A stretch of 18,339 bases of DNA, taken from contig DASWIZ010000016.1 of the NCBI GenBank assembly GCA_036397395.1, positions 1 to 18,339 of the forward strand. The letters run 5' to 3'. Both the position numbers and the translations under genes were made by a program. Shown here piece after piece: positions 5,510-12,169 of the stretch. The stretch is from DASRUP01 sp036397395. GTDB taxonomy: Bacteria > Patescibacteriota > Minisyncoccia > Minisyncoccales > UBA10102. The notes below the pieces were generated by a model, which ran no database searches, had not been told where the DNA came from, and worked only from the letters and a program-made list of their open reading frames with translations. The first letter of the stretch is position 1; every line of letters starts with the position of its first letter.

Positions 5510-6010
5510 TTAAAAAATTCCCAAAATATCCCAATTGTCTTTATACTTTTTACCGAGCCTCGCATCGGCTTTGTATAGTGGCAAGTTGACTTTATCGGGT
5601 TTGAAGTTCCTTATGTCATTATCTTCGTGCTGCTTGCCCTTTCGGTCTGTCGCCTTAAGCCATCTCTGGTGTTTTTTATTTATGAAAACCGCAAATTCAT
5701 TGAATGGAATAATGTAATAATCCGGAAGCTCATCCTTTTTCAAATTTACGAAAACATAGAAATGGTTTTTGATGGTTGATTTTGTTCCAACTTTTTTTGT
5801 GAGCTTCCATCCTTGTTGGTTGTTTACTGATCGCGTCTTAACTTGAATATTTGCCGATTTTCCATTTCTAGGGTTTGTGACAATAAGGTCTATAGAAGGA
5901 GTATTTTTAATCGTCAATGTTGCTATACCGCCGCGCTTGGAAATTTCTGCTGCAACATAAAACTCGCCCGCTACTCCAGTTATATTGCTGTCCACTAACG
6001 GTCTGGCCAT
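5510..6010 (-). CDS. PD-(D/E)XK nuclease-fold protein (intron-associated endonuclease type)
   Basis: The 166-residue protein shows the core of the PD-(D/E)XK fold: GVAGEFYVAAEISKRGG with E16, then SIDLIVTN with D41 and SANIQVKTR with Q56-x-K58. The order E...D...QxK matches the family typified by the cyanobacterial group I intron nuclease I-Ssp6803I, which cuts DNA. The C-terminal part (YYIIPFNEF, then a lysine-rich stretch) is typical of related unknowns. The ATG is six bases after a perfect TATAAT, so it is leaderless and first in an operon that continues into the HTH protein, LAGLIDADG enzyme and metG. No group I intron is seen nearby. Nuclease fold is likely; homing role is inferred. Confidence 0.75.
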   Translation of the reverse strand: MARPLVDSNITGVAGEFYVAAEISKRGGIATLTIKNTPSIDLIVTNPRNGKSANIQVKTRSVNNQQGWKLTKKVGTKSTIKNHFYVFVNLKKDELPDYYIIPFNEFAVFINKKHQRWLKATDRKGKQHEDNDIRNFKPDKVNLPLYKADARLGKKYKDNWDILGIF

Positions 6011-6016
6011 ATCTCT

Positions 6017-6045
6017 ATTATACTTTACAATGGTTTACAAGGCAA
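6017..6045 (-). promoter_or_regulatory. Promoter of the nuclease-HTH-LAGLIDADG-metG operon
   Basis: TTGCCT (6040-6045), 17-base spacer and perfect TATAAT (6017-6022) on the minus strand, with the ATG starting six bases further on. Confidence 0.8.
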
Positions 6046-6099
6046 GCGGAAAACTTTGCCATTTCTCTCTCTTATCACAGTTTCTACCTTTTTTCTAGT

Positions 6100-6131
6100 T
6101 TAAAAAACATACCAGCACTCCGGAGGGCGCT
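6100..6131 (-). terminator. Terminator after the 70-aa gene
   Basis: On the minus strand CCAGCGC pairs with GTGCTGG (arms 6125-6131 and 6110-6116) and is followed by TATGTTTTTT. It lies 34 bases past the stop of the 6165-6377 gene. Confidence 0.7.
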
Positions 6132-6164
6132 GGCTGTATTATGCGAGAACATTATTGGTCGTGG

Positions 6165-6377
6165 TTATACCACCCCAACAAGTTCTAATTCTTGAATAAA
6201 CGCGAGGTCTGCATGGGTTAGACTTTCTAGATGGAAAACAACCTGGGGTTTTAAATGACACCCGGAAGCTTCTTTATGGTCTCTTTCGAAAAAAAGTTTC
6301 ACAAACTCCTCTCCGATACGATACTCCATCTCTCCCTTCTTGCTGCAATGGTAACAAAACCATATTCCCTTTTTCAC
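6165..6377 (-). CDS. Small protein with CxxC motif, 70 aa
   Basis: Not recognised. It begins with GTG, five bases after GAGGAG, and reads MKKGIWFCYHCSKKGEMEYR. The C8-x2-C11 pair, followed later by ERDHKEASGCH with another cysteine and histidines, suggests one zinc-ribbon-like site. The C-terminal half (HLESLTHADLAFIQELELV) looks helical. It has its own promoter and terminator, so it is a single-gene unit. It could be a small nucleic-acid-binding or regulatory protein. Confidence 0.65.
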   Translation of the reverse strand: MKKGIWFCYHCSKKGEMEYRIGEEFVKLFFERDHKEASGCHLKPQVVFHLESLTHADLAFIQELELVGVV

Positions 6378-6413
6378 AAAGCTCTCCTCGCGCTTATTAG
6401 GTGTACCGTTTTA

Positions 6414-6442
6414 TTTTTACAAAAATAACAAAGTATTGTCAA
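6414..6442 (-). promoter_or_regulatory. Promoter of the 70-aa gene
   Basis: TTGACA (6437-6442), 17-base spacer and TAAAAA (6414-6419) on the minus strand, giving a leader of about 30 bases with a GAGGAG ribosome-binding site. Confidence 0.65.
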
Positions 6443-6470
6443 ACTGTGAAAAAGTTTTGGTAAAGAAAAC

Positions 6471-6504
6471 GGCGCGGGGATGGAATATTGAGATTCCCCG
6501 CGCC
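6471..6504 (-). terminator. Strong GC-rich terminator after the 66-aa gene
   Basis: GGCGCGGGGA (6471-6480) and TCCCCGCGCC (6495-6504) form a perfect 10-bp stem with a 14-base loop. On the minus strand it is followed by GTTTTC. It is 18 bases past the stop of the 66-aa gene. Confidence 0.8.
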
Positions 6505-6522
6505 TTGGTCTCCGTATGCCAT

Positions 6523-6723
6523 CTAGTGGTTATAATGCGGCGTTGGCACTACATCCTTTTTGCACTGCGTAGACCGCTGCTTGTACACAATCTGTATGAC
6601 CGTAAAATTCGGGACCTCCTTTTTGAATAGCGGCTCTCCTGGGCCAATGTCGAAGTATGCGCCGTGACGATCCATAACAGACTCTACCTGTTCCTGGGAA
6701 AACCGCCATATGTGCTTGCACAT
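6523..6723 (-). CDS. Small protein of unknown function, 66 aa
   Basis: Not recognised. The start at 6723 is chosen over a longer frame because a perfect AGGAGG lies seven bases upstream, while the extra residues of the longer frame would be read through a terminator. The product begins MCKHIWRFSQEQVESVMDRH, has the segment GPGEPLFKKEVPNFTVIQIVYK in the middle and ends in a histidine-containing tail. It is followed by a strong terminator. The upstream region has only a weak promoter (TTGTGT about 16 bases before TATCCC). Confidence 0.65.
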   Translation of the reverse strand: MCKHIWRFSQEQVESVMDRHGAYFDIGPGEPLFKKEVPNFTVIQIVYKQRSTQCKKDVVPTPHYNH

Positions 6724-6797
6724 TACCAAACCTCCTAATGTACTGTTCTGTAGGGATAGTGAAAGTAGAAAATTACACAACCCCATGCAAAACAAAA

Positions 6798-6823
6798 CCG
6801 CCCCTCGACTTCGCTCGGGGCGG
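6798..6823 (-). terminator. Strong terminator of the 6849-7004 unit and perhaps rsmI
   Basis: CCGCCCC (6798-6804) pairs with GGGGCGG (6817-6823), with extra CGA/TCG pairing inside. On the minus strand it is followed by TTTTGTTTTG. Confidence 0.8.
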
Positions 6824-6848
6824 CAACAAAAAGAAATCAAAAACAAAC

Positions 6849-7004
6849 CTACCCCGCTTTACCAAAGGTGGTTTCGTTTATACCCGAAGCTAAACAAGCT
6901 ATTTTGGGCACGCCTTGCGCCACTCCCCTGCAGCATCGAAAACTTCTTCTGTGCCGGGAAGAAGAATGTGCAGAACCCAATGTTTTTGGCGTTTGCCGTG
7001 TCAT
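6849..7004 (-). CDS. Putative 51-aa leaderless protein or small RNA
   Basis: A promoter with perfect TATAAT is followed eight bases later by an ATG that opens a 52-codon frame: MTRQTPKTLGSAHSSSRHRR, then a stretch with two adjacent cysteines, ending NETTFGKAG. A strong terminator lies about 25 bases past the stop, so the unit is about 210 bases long. The amino-acid composition is Ser/Arg-rich and low in hydrophobic residues, so coding is doubtful. The RNA can form CTTCTTC/GAAGAAG and other short stems, and may be a non-coding RNA. It matched no small-RNA class that I could recognise. Confidence 0.35.
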   Translation of the reverse strand: MTRQTPKTLGSAHSSSRHRRSFRCCRGVAQGVPKIACLASGINETTFGKAG

Positions 7005-7012
7005 ATGCGTAT

Positions 7013-7039
7013 ATTATAGAAAATAGAATAATGCGTCAA
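7013..7039 (-). promoter_or_regulatory. Promoter of the 6849-7004 unit
   Basis: TTGACG (7034-7039), 15-base spacer and perfect TATAAT (7013-7018) on the minus strand, immediately after the rsmI stop. The short spacer is the only weak point. Confidence 0.65.
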
Positions 7040-7042
7040 CTT

Positions 7043-7720
7043 TTACTTTTCCCCAGCAGAAACTACTAGCACAAACTCCCCCTTTGTTTCCCTGGGGCCG
7101 ATTTGGCCAATAACTTCCGTAACAGTGCCCCGATATATGGTTTCGAATTTTTTGGTAAGCTCCCGCCCCACAACCACGTATAGCGTATTGTCAACTTCTT
7201 TTAAGTCCTGCAGTGTCTTTTGGATACGGTAGGGCGACTCGTACAGCACAACCGGATACGGGGAAGCTGCCACTTCCTGAAAAAACTTTTTTCGCTTGTT
7301 TTTTTGCGGCGGAAACCCCAAAAAAACAAACTTGTCCATAGGCAGCCCGGAAACGCTGGACAACGTAGTAACCGCGGAAGCTCCGGGAATGGGAATAATG
7401 GAAACCTCGGGCAAACGCCCTGAAACTTCTTTTACCAGCTGGTTTCCCGGGTCTGAAATTCCGGGAGTACCGGCATCTGAAACCACGGCCAGCTTTTTTC
7501 CCTGTTTTAACAAACCCAAAATCTGCTCTACTTTTTGCAATTGGCTGTGCTGGTGATAGCTTACCAGGGGCTTGTGTATATCATAACGCTCCAGCAGGGT
7601 TTTTGTAACACGCGTATCCTCGCACAAAATAACATCGGCTTCTTTGAAAACCTGGAACGCCCGCAGAGTAATATCGTCCAAATTTCCAATGGGAGTGGCG
7701 ACAATATACAGTGTACCCAT
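7043..7720 (-). CDS. rsmI: 16S rRNA 2'-O-methyltransferase RsmI
   Basis: The 225-residue protein starts MGTLYIVATPIGNLDDITLR, the family signature, and has the SAM-binding SDAGTPGISDPG loop (81-92), IPIPGASAVTTLSSVSGLP and FLGFPPQKNKR motifs of the tetrapyrrole-methylase fold. RsmI methylates the 2'-hydroxyl of C1402 in the decoding centre of 16S rRNA using S-adenosylmethionine. It is shorter than E. coli RsmI (about 286 residues) because the C-terminal extension is lacking, as in many short homologues. Its ATG overlaps the stop of the AI-2E-family gene by one base (TAATG), so it is the last gene of a four-gene operon. Confidence 0.95.
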   Translation of the reverse strand: MGTLYIVATPIGNLDDITLRAFQVFKEADVILCEDTRVTKTLLERYDIHKPLVSYHQHSQLQKVEQILGLLKQGKKLAVVSDAGTPGISDPGNQLVKEVSGRLPEVSIIPIPGASAVTTLSSVSGLPMDKFVFLGFPPQKNKRKKFFQEVAASPYPVVLYESPYRIQKTLQDLKEVDNTLYVVVGRELTKKFETIYRGTVTEVIGQIGPRETKGEFVLVVSAGEK

Positions 7721-8754
7721 TACAGGACAACAGTTTTTTCTTCTTTTCGGCGCTTGAGAAAATCGCGCAAAAACTCAAACAAAATGCCGGCCAACGGTAT
7801 GGCTAAAATGGCTCCCATAATGCCCCAGAACTGGGCGCCTACGGCCAAGGCGATAAGCACTAAAGCGGGCGGAAGACCCACAAAGCGCTTGGAAAGCAAA
7901 GGCGTTACGACATTTCCCTCGATTTGCTGGATAAGTAAAAATCCCAGCAAGACAAAAAGCGCTTGAAGAGGCGATTCTAAAGCCACCAAAATCGCGATTA
8001 ACAATCCGGCCAGCAACGGGCCTACCACAGGAACAAAATCAAACACGCCCGCCATAACACTTAAGATCAAGGGCGATCGCACATCGAACAAAAGAAGCAT
8101 AAAGTATGTGGCCGCGAATACGAAAATAGAACTTAACACGCGCGACAAAAACCACCCCGATACCTTGCGCTGCGACCGCTTCCAAAGGCTAATCGCGAGT
8201 GTTTCGTATTTTTTCGGGAACACCGAAACAATTACCCTTTCTATGGGGCGATCCTCGATAGACAAAAAAATCGCAACGGAAACCACAAAAATAGTCGAAA
8301 AAATGCCGCCAAAAATACTGAACAGCGCTTTTAAGATATTGGAAGTATCCTGCGCTGCCCCTTGGGTTATGGCGTCCACAAAACTCTGAAAATCTTTAAA
8401 CGTTGCCACCCCTAAGCCTTCAAGCGAAGGAGAAATGCGTTCGTCAAAATACTGGGGCAAACGATGGGAAAACTCCTGAATTTCATTTACAAACACCGGC
8501 GTGGTCGCAAAAACAGCGTACGAAAGAACGCCAAAAAGCACCATATATACGGCAACAGTAGATACGACGCGGGGAATGCGGTATTTTTGCAGCCGGTCGA
8601 TAACCGGATCAAACAAAATGGAAATAACCACGCCAAACAACACCAGCACCAAAATATCGCGCACCAAAAAAATAACATACACCAAAAAGCCAGCCAACGC
8701 GAGCTTTATAATGGTTGCCCAGGAAATGTCTAACAATTGATTATGGCCGTTCAT
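7720..8754 (-). CDS. AI-2E-family (PerM-like) membrane protein
   Basis: The 344-residue protein has the hydrophobic profile of the AI-2E transporter family: two membrane segments near 14-48, one near 63-85, a soluble region, one near 145-165, and a C-terminal block of four or so from about 205 to 330. FDFVPVVGPLLAG, QQIEGNVVTPLL and the GIMGAILAIPLAG stretch are the family hallmarks. Members act as exporters or as Na+/H+ antiporters; substrate here is unknown and autoinducer transport should not be assumed. It begins four bases after the M16 peptidase gene. The C-terminal tail is strongly basic (RRKEEK) and probably cytoplasmic. Confidence 0.92.
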   Translation of the reverse strand: MNGHNQLLDISWATIIKLALAGFLVYVIFLVRDILVLVLFGVVISILFDPVIDRLQKYRIPRVVSTVAVYMVLFGVLSYAVFATTPVFVNEIQEFSHRLPQYFDERISPSLEGLGVATFKDFQSFVDAITQGAAQDTSNILKALFSIFGGIFSTIFVVSVAIFLSIEDRPIERVIVSVFPKKYETLAISLWKRSQRKVSGWFLSRVLSSIFVFAATYFMLLLFDVRSPLILSVMAGVFDFVPVVGPLLAGLLIAILVALESPLQALFVLLGFLLIQQIEGNVVTPLLSKRFVGLPPALVLIALAVGAQFWGIMGAILAIPLAGILFEFLRDFLKRRKEEKTVVL

Positions 8755-8758
8755 GGAA

Positions 8759-10024
8759 CTAGATTTTCAGTAGCTGCTGGAACTGTTGTTTATTTTTGTG
8801 TGGCCCAAGCACTACCAAGTTTAACTGCTGTTCCCGGAATACATCTTTTGCAACCCGTTGTATATCCGCCGCGGTTACTGCCTGTATTTTATCATATATT
8901 TGCTCGGGGGTTAACATTTCCCCCCGCAGCAGCTCTTGCATGGCGTAAAAGTTTGCTTTTGCGTCCGAACTTTCCAGGCGCAGCGCCATTTTCCCCTTTT
9001 CGTTCTCTTTTGCTTTTTTCAGTTCCGTTTGGGAAACCTGAACGGTTTTGAGTTTTTTATATTCAGCCGCAATAACCTGAATCGCTTTTCCCACGAAACC
9101 GTTTTTTATTCCCGCTGTTGTTACCAAACAACCTGTGTCAGTATCGCTGTCCGCGGATGTCCCTATATCGTACGCCAAGCCCCTGCGCTCCCGAATTTCT
9201 TCAAACAAGCGAGAACTCATCATGCCCCCCAGGATAACCGCCAGTACATGCTGAGCATACCTGTCTTTATGGAACATATCGTATCCGCGCACTCCCAAAG
9301 CAATATTTGTTTGGTTTGTTTTCCGGTACTCTACAAGCAAACCAGGCTTTGTTTGCCGTTCTATTACCGCTTGCTTTTGTTTGGCACGCCCCTTGGAAAG
9401 CGCGGAAAAATACGTTGCCACTTTCTTTTGCGCTTCTCCAAGCTGCACGTTTCCCGCCACGCACACTACCGTATTGGAAGCCACGTACTGCCTTTGTACG
9501 TACTCTTGCAAATCTTTCCTGGTAAAAGACTGTATGCTTTCTGCGGTTCCCACAATATTCCAGCCTGCCGGCTGGTCGCCGTACAGCAACTTTGTCCATA
9601 GGTCGTCCACGTGCCGGGCCGGGTAATCGCGGTACATATGCAATTCTTCCAATACCACCCCTTTTTCTTTCCGAATTTCTTTTGGCGGCAACGCGGAATG
9701 TAAAAATATGTCTGCCACCCAGTCTAACGCCAGGTCAAAATGCGTGCTGTCCACCTTTGCGTAGTACCCCGTGTATTCTTCTCCGGTAAACGCGTTAAAC
9801 GCCCCGCCCACCTGGTCTAATACCTCTGCCACGTCTAAAGGCTTTGGACGCTTTGTTGTTCCCTTAAAAAACATGTGCTCTAAAAAGTGGGAAATGCCGC
9901 TTATCTCTTTTGTTTCATACTTTGAGCCCGTGCCCACCAACACCAAAACGGTCACCGTTTTGGTGCCCTTTTGCGGAATCGTCACCACCCGTAACCCGTT
10001 TTTCAGCGTTGTTTTTTTAATCAT
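8759..10024 (-). CDS. M16-family zinc peptidase (processing-peptidase-like)
   Basis: The 421-residue protein has the inverted zinc motif HFLEH (H46, E49, H50), with the third ligand E126 in VVLEELHMYRDYPARH at the usual spacing of about 76 residues. The C-terminal half holds GGMMSSRLFEEIRERRGLAY, with the Arg...Tyr pair that contacts substrate in the M16B group. Length and single active half match bacterial PqqL/YmxG-like and mitochondrial processing peptidase beta-like enzymes. It has no signal peptide and probably acts on peptides in the cytoplasm or at the membrane. The ATG overlaps the stop of the upstream regulator by four bases. All catalytic residues are present. Confidence 0.93.
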   Translation of the reverse strand: MIKKTTLKNGLRVVTIPQKGTKTVTVLVLVGTGSKYETKEISGISHFLEHMFFKGTTKRPKPLDVAEVLDQVGGAFNAFTGEEYTGYYAKVDSTHFDLALDWVADIFLHSALPPKEIRKEKGVVLEELHMYRDYPARHVDDLWTKLLYGDQPAGWNIVGTAESIQSFTRKDLQEYVQRQYVASNTVVCVAGNVQLGEAQKKVATYFSALSKGRAKQKQAVIERQTKPGLLVEYRKTNQTNIALGVRGYDMFHKDRYAQHVLAVILGGMMSSRLFEEIRERRGLAYDIGTSADSDTDTGCLVTTAGIKNGFVGKAIQVIAAEYKKLKTVQVSQTELKKAKENEKGKMALRLESSDAKANFYAMQELLRGEMLTPEQIYDKIQAVTAADIQRVAKDVFREQQLNLVVLGPHKNKQQFQQLLKI

Positions 10025-11055
10025 GTTCTTTTGGGTTTTTCAACGCGTTCAACCATAAAGCGTACTGTTTCATTCATATTGGTAGCCTCGATGGAAATTT
10101 CAGGATGGCGACTTTGAAACACCCGAAAAACTTCATCAGCGAAAGCTTGCCCCACATTCGGGACGCGATCAAAATCAAGAACAATTTTTTTGAATTTTTC
10201 AAGTCCAACCAATATTCGTCGCGCCTGGGAGCGTGATACATATATTGTTCCCATAGTGAAGAGCTTAACACGGATTTCTGTCCTATCGAAAGCGTAACTG
10301 CCCGGTTTTGATTGATACTTTTCAAAAATTTTGTTTAAGTGCCTCGAACTATCGCGAGCAATCGTAAAGGTAACCCGTGTTCCGCGATTTATCCGTTCTT
10401 CCTCCTGAAAAAACACATCGGGGACTAAATTATCAGCAGTCATTCGATATCCGAAACTTTCCAATACAAACCGATCAGCTGCCTTTGAGGTAAAAAATAT
10501 ACCCTCCCCCGTGTGGGCTTTTGGATCTGTAGTAACCTTGCCTTTAAGCAAATCCTGCATTGCCTCAAGCTCCGACTTTAAATGGCGCTGTTTCATGACA
10601 TTTCGGAACACGCCAACGCCAAAATCGCTTACCACGAAACGAATTATGCCTCCGTCGCTCTCCATTTCCACCTCGATGTTCTTCGAATGTGAGTGCTCGA
10701 TAGCGTTATTCAGCATCTCGGAAAACGCGTAATGCACAATACTGCGCACGTTTTCTGCGGCAGTCCGAAACGCGGGGAACGCTGCAACCAAATCGTCAAA
10801 AACTTCATGCTCCTTTATGTCTTTGTTTTTGAGGCGGCGCCGAACAGCAGAAGGTCCCATTTCATCAACAAACTCCGGCAGTGTGTAAAAAGCATTCCGC
10901 GTCGAGCCGAATTTTACTATCTCCCCGGCCTCTATCATCTCGCGCAAAATCTGGCTTGCATACTGTCGGGTAAAACCAAACTCCCGGGCTATTTGGGTTG
11001 AAGAAGCCCTTTTTTTAGCTTTCAAAAACTCCTTTATTTTACCTCGTATATCCAT
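10021..11055 (-). CDS. HTH - GHKL ATPase - STAS-like (DUF4325) regulator
   Basis: The 344-residue protein has three parts. Residues 10-60 form a winged HTH (SSTQIAREFGFTRQYASQIL). Residues 100-235 form a histidine-kinase-like ATPase with an N box (EMLNNAIEHS, E113-N117), a G1 box (SDFGVGVF, D144-G148) and a G2 box (HTGEGIFFTS), but no histidine-phosphorylation domain. Residues 265-338 (VLDFDRVPNVGQAFADEVFRVF) are a STAS-like DUF4325 domain. The ATPase-plus-STAS pairing recalls the anti-sigma kinase SpoIIAB and its partner SpoIIAA, here fused to a DNA-binding domain. It is the first gene of an operon with a peptidase, a membrane protein and rsmI. Its ATG follows a -10 by six bases. A one-protein transcription switch is inferred. 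Confidence 0.85.
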   Translation of the reverse strand: MDIRGKIKEFLKAKKRASSTQIAREFGFTRQYASQILREMIEAGEIVKFGSTRNAFYTLPEFVDEMGPSAVRRRLKNKDIKEHEVFDDLVAAFPAFRTAAENVRSIVHYAFSEMLNNAIEHSHSKNIEVEMESDGGIIRFVVSDFGVGVFRNVMKQRHLKSELEAMQDLLKGKVTTDPKAHTGEGIFFTSKAADRFVLESFGYRMTADNLVPDVFFQEEERINRGTRVTFTIARDSSRHLNKIFEKYQSKPGSYAFDRTEIRVKLFTMGTIYVSRSQARRILVGLEKFKKIVLDFDRVPNVGQAFADEVFRVFQSRHPEISIEATNMNETVRFMVERVEKPKRT

Positions 11056-11061
11056 ACAATA

Positions 11062-11090
11062 AGGATAACCCTGACATATTTAATTGTCAA
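11062..11090 (-). promoter_or_regulatory. Promoter of the HTH-ATPase-STAS operon
   Basis: TTGACA (11085-11090), 17-base spacer and TATCCT (11062-11067) on the minus strand; the ATG is six bases further. The strong -35 and weak -10, with a tandem repeat just upstream, suggest regulation. Confidence 0.75.
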
Positions 11091-11102
11091 GTAGCTAGAT
11101 AC

Positions 11103-11126
11103 AATTGTAAACTCAATTGTAAACTC
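11103..11126. repeat. Perfect tandem 12-bp repeat upstream of promoter
   Basis: AATTGTAAACTC occurs twice end to end (11103-11114 and 11115-11126), 12 bases upstream of the -35 box of the 11055 operon. Each copy holds a CAATTG-like core. It could be a tandem binding site for an activator or repressor, possibly the HTH domain of the operon's own first gene, or a recombinase arm site. Confidence 0.6.
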
Positions 11127-11130
11127 GCAC

Positions 11131-11172
11131 TTTCCATGGTGTCGCGGTGCCGAAAGACGACATCATTGTTTT
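11131..11172 (-). pseudogene. glyS 3'-end fragment (distal copy)
   Basis: The minus strand reads NNDVVFRHRDTME in frame, matching residues 423-435 of the window's GlyRS (NNDVTLRDRDTME). The 16-bp core at 11133-11148 is identical to glyS at 14320-14335, while the bases before it differ mostly at third positions. Past the core the similarity stops. It begins three bases after the stop of the protease gene. No full gene is present; it is a broken copy or recombination scar. Confidence 0.75.
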
Positions 11173-11174
11173 AA

Positions 11175-11603
11175 TCATGCTTTTTTCTCCTTCAACTCAA
11201 TCTCTTCTTTGAGATAATCGAACTTTACCGCGAACATATCAAAAAATCCTTTTTGGCCCAGTATTCCATACCCATCGCCGCCGATATCATACGAGAAGCC
11301 GACTGTCGTTTTATATTCCCAGCCACCTACAACAATTGTTACTTCGTGCAGATACGCCTGTGCTCCACCTGCTTCCTGAATACCGCTAAAGACTATCTTT
11401 CTCCCGCTTACCACATCTACCTCCAGGGCTTCGCCAATACCGGCTTCAAAAATACAAAAATCCGCGCCCGAATCAATGAGCGCGGCATAGTCAAAAGACT
11501 CTCCTCCAACCGTCAAACCAATAGGAATGATTGGCTTAAGTATGGAGTGGCCAAAGAAGTCAGATGGGGTAGCAAGCGGAAACTTAAAATAGGAAAATTT
11601 CAT
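11175..11603 (-). CDS. Retropepsin-like aspartic protease
   Basis: The 142-residue protein carries one active-site motif, ALIDSGADFCIF (catalytic D44 in D-S-G-A), preceded by the strand pair PIIPIGLTVGGESFDY and followed near the C-terminus by GYGILGQKGFFDMF, the hydrophobic-Gly element of the fold. This is the single-domain retroviral-type aspartic protease, which must dimerise to be active. Stand-alone bacterial members are known but their substrates mostly are not. It starts five bases after the DUF5678-like gene, forming a two-gene unit between two glyS 3' fragments. No secretion signal is seen. Confidence 0.8.
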   Translation of the reverse strand: MKFSYFKFPLATPSDFFGHSILKPIIPIGLTVGGESFDYAALIDSGADFCIFEAGIGEALEVDVVSGRKIVFSGIQEAGGAQAYLHEVTIVVGGWEYKTTVGFSYDIGGDGYGILGQKGFFDMFAVKFDYLKEEIELKEKKA

Positions 11604-11608
11604 GCGGC

Positions 11609-11812
11609 TTAATCCTTACGGAAACCACCAATGTAAGGAAGAATTTGGCTGGGCACCTTAAAAAGAGTAGGCCGCGCAAGCCCTTTTTTGCGAGCTTCTT
11701 GGAGTACTTCCTTGGCGCTTTTGCCGCTGGCCACCACCGTAACCTGATCTCTCTTCATAGCCACCCATAACCCCTTATATTTCTCGAAATTTTTCGTCCA
11801 GTCTATTGCCAT
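11609..11812 (-). CDS. DUF5678-like small protein, 67 aa
   Basis: The protein reads MAIDWTKNFEKYKGLWVAMKRD, then QVTVVASGKSAKEVLQEARKKG and a tail with PTLFKVPSQ. This is the profile of DUF5678, small proteins commonly found next to retropepsin-like genes. A start nine bases further upstream (11821) is rejected because that ATG would lie inside the TATAAT box; the ATG at 11812 is eight bases past that box and is leaderless. It is co-transcribed with the protease and could be its substrate-binding or regulatory partner (inferred). Confidence 0.75.
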   Translation of the reverse strand: MAIDWTKNFEKYKGLWVAMKRDQVTVVASGKSAKEVLQEARKKGLARPTLFKVPSQILPYIGGFRKD

Positions 11813-11820
11813 ATATTCCA

Positions 11821-11849
11821 ATTATACACCCGCCAATCGACCCGGTCAA
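11821..11849 (-). promoter_or_regulatory. Promoter of the DUF5678-protease pair
   Basis: TTGACC (11844-11849), 17-base spacer and perfect TATAAT (11821-11826) on the minus strand. It lies in the tail of a glyS 3' fragment, so the two genes bring or use a promoter next to the integration scar. Confidence 0.75.
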
Positions 11850-11941
11850 ACATTCTTCTTCTTCTCCAAAGCGGGTTTGGAGTTCGTGGATAAGGTCGGG
11901 AATTTTGACGCGTTCTTGCTCCATGGTGTCGCGGTTGCGCA
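11850..11941 (-). pseudogene. glyS 3'-end fragment (proximal copy)
   Basis: Directly after the hicA stop the minus strand reads RNRDTMEQERVKIPDLIHEL and continues QTRFGEE, matching residues 429-451 of the window's GlyRS (RDRDTMEQIRVKISNLPHEV) without gaps. The 16-bp core at 11920-11935 is identical to that in glyS. Unlike the distal copy, similarity continues past the core, as expected for a displaced original 3' end. It lacks everything before the core and cannot be functional. Confidence 0.8.
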
Positions 11942-12169
11942 CTATAAATACTTTGAAAATTCTTCGGGAGTCAGTTGAATCTCGCGAAGAATTTGGCGTA
12001 CCAAACCTCTTCCAATCTCTTCTCCCCCATGTCTCGGCACAAGTGTTGTCCTTCCATCCTCGTGTTTAAAAAATACGTGCGACCCTTTTTGTCGCACGGG
12101 GTAGAACCCCATTTGTAAAAGCGCCTTTTCTACGTCGCGAGCTTTCAAAGAAGGAAGACGATCGCTCAT
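11942..12169 (-). CDS. hicA: HicA-type mRNA interferase toxin
   Basis: The 75-residue protein begins LPSLKARDVEKALLQMGFYP and has the active-site segment RQKGSHVFFKH with catalytic H31 and then TTLVPRHGGEEIGRGLVRQIL, the full HicA double-stranded-RNA-binding-like fold. HicA cleaves mRNA and tmRNA independently of the ribosome. Its ATG overlaps the hicB stop by four bases. Gene order is antitoxin first, the less common but well known hicBA order. It appears intact. A broken glyS end follows immediately after its stop. Confidence 0.93.
   Translation of the reverse strand: MSDRLPSLKARDVEKALLQMGFYPVRQKGSHVFFKHEDGRTTLVPRHGGEEIGRGLVRQILREIQLTPEEFSKYL

Noticed and set aside
8936..9601. 221-codon plus-strand frame opposite the M16 peptidase
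   Set aside because: No family pattern, no start signal, and the opposite strand encodes a complete M16 enzyme.
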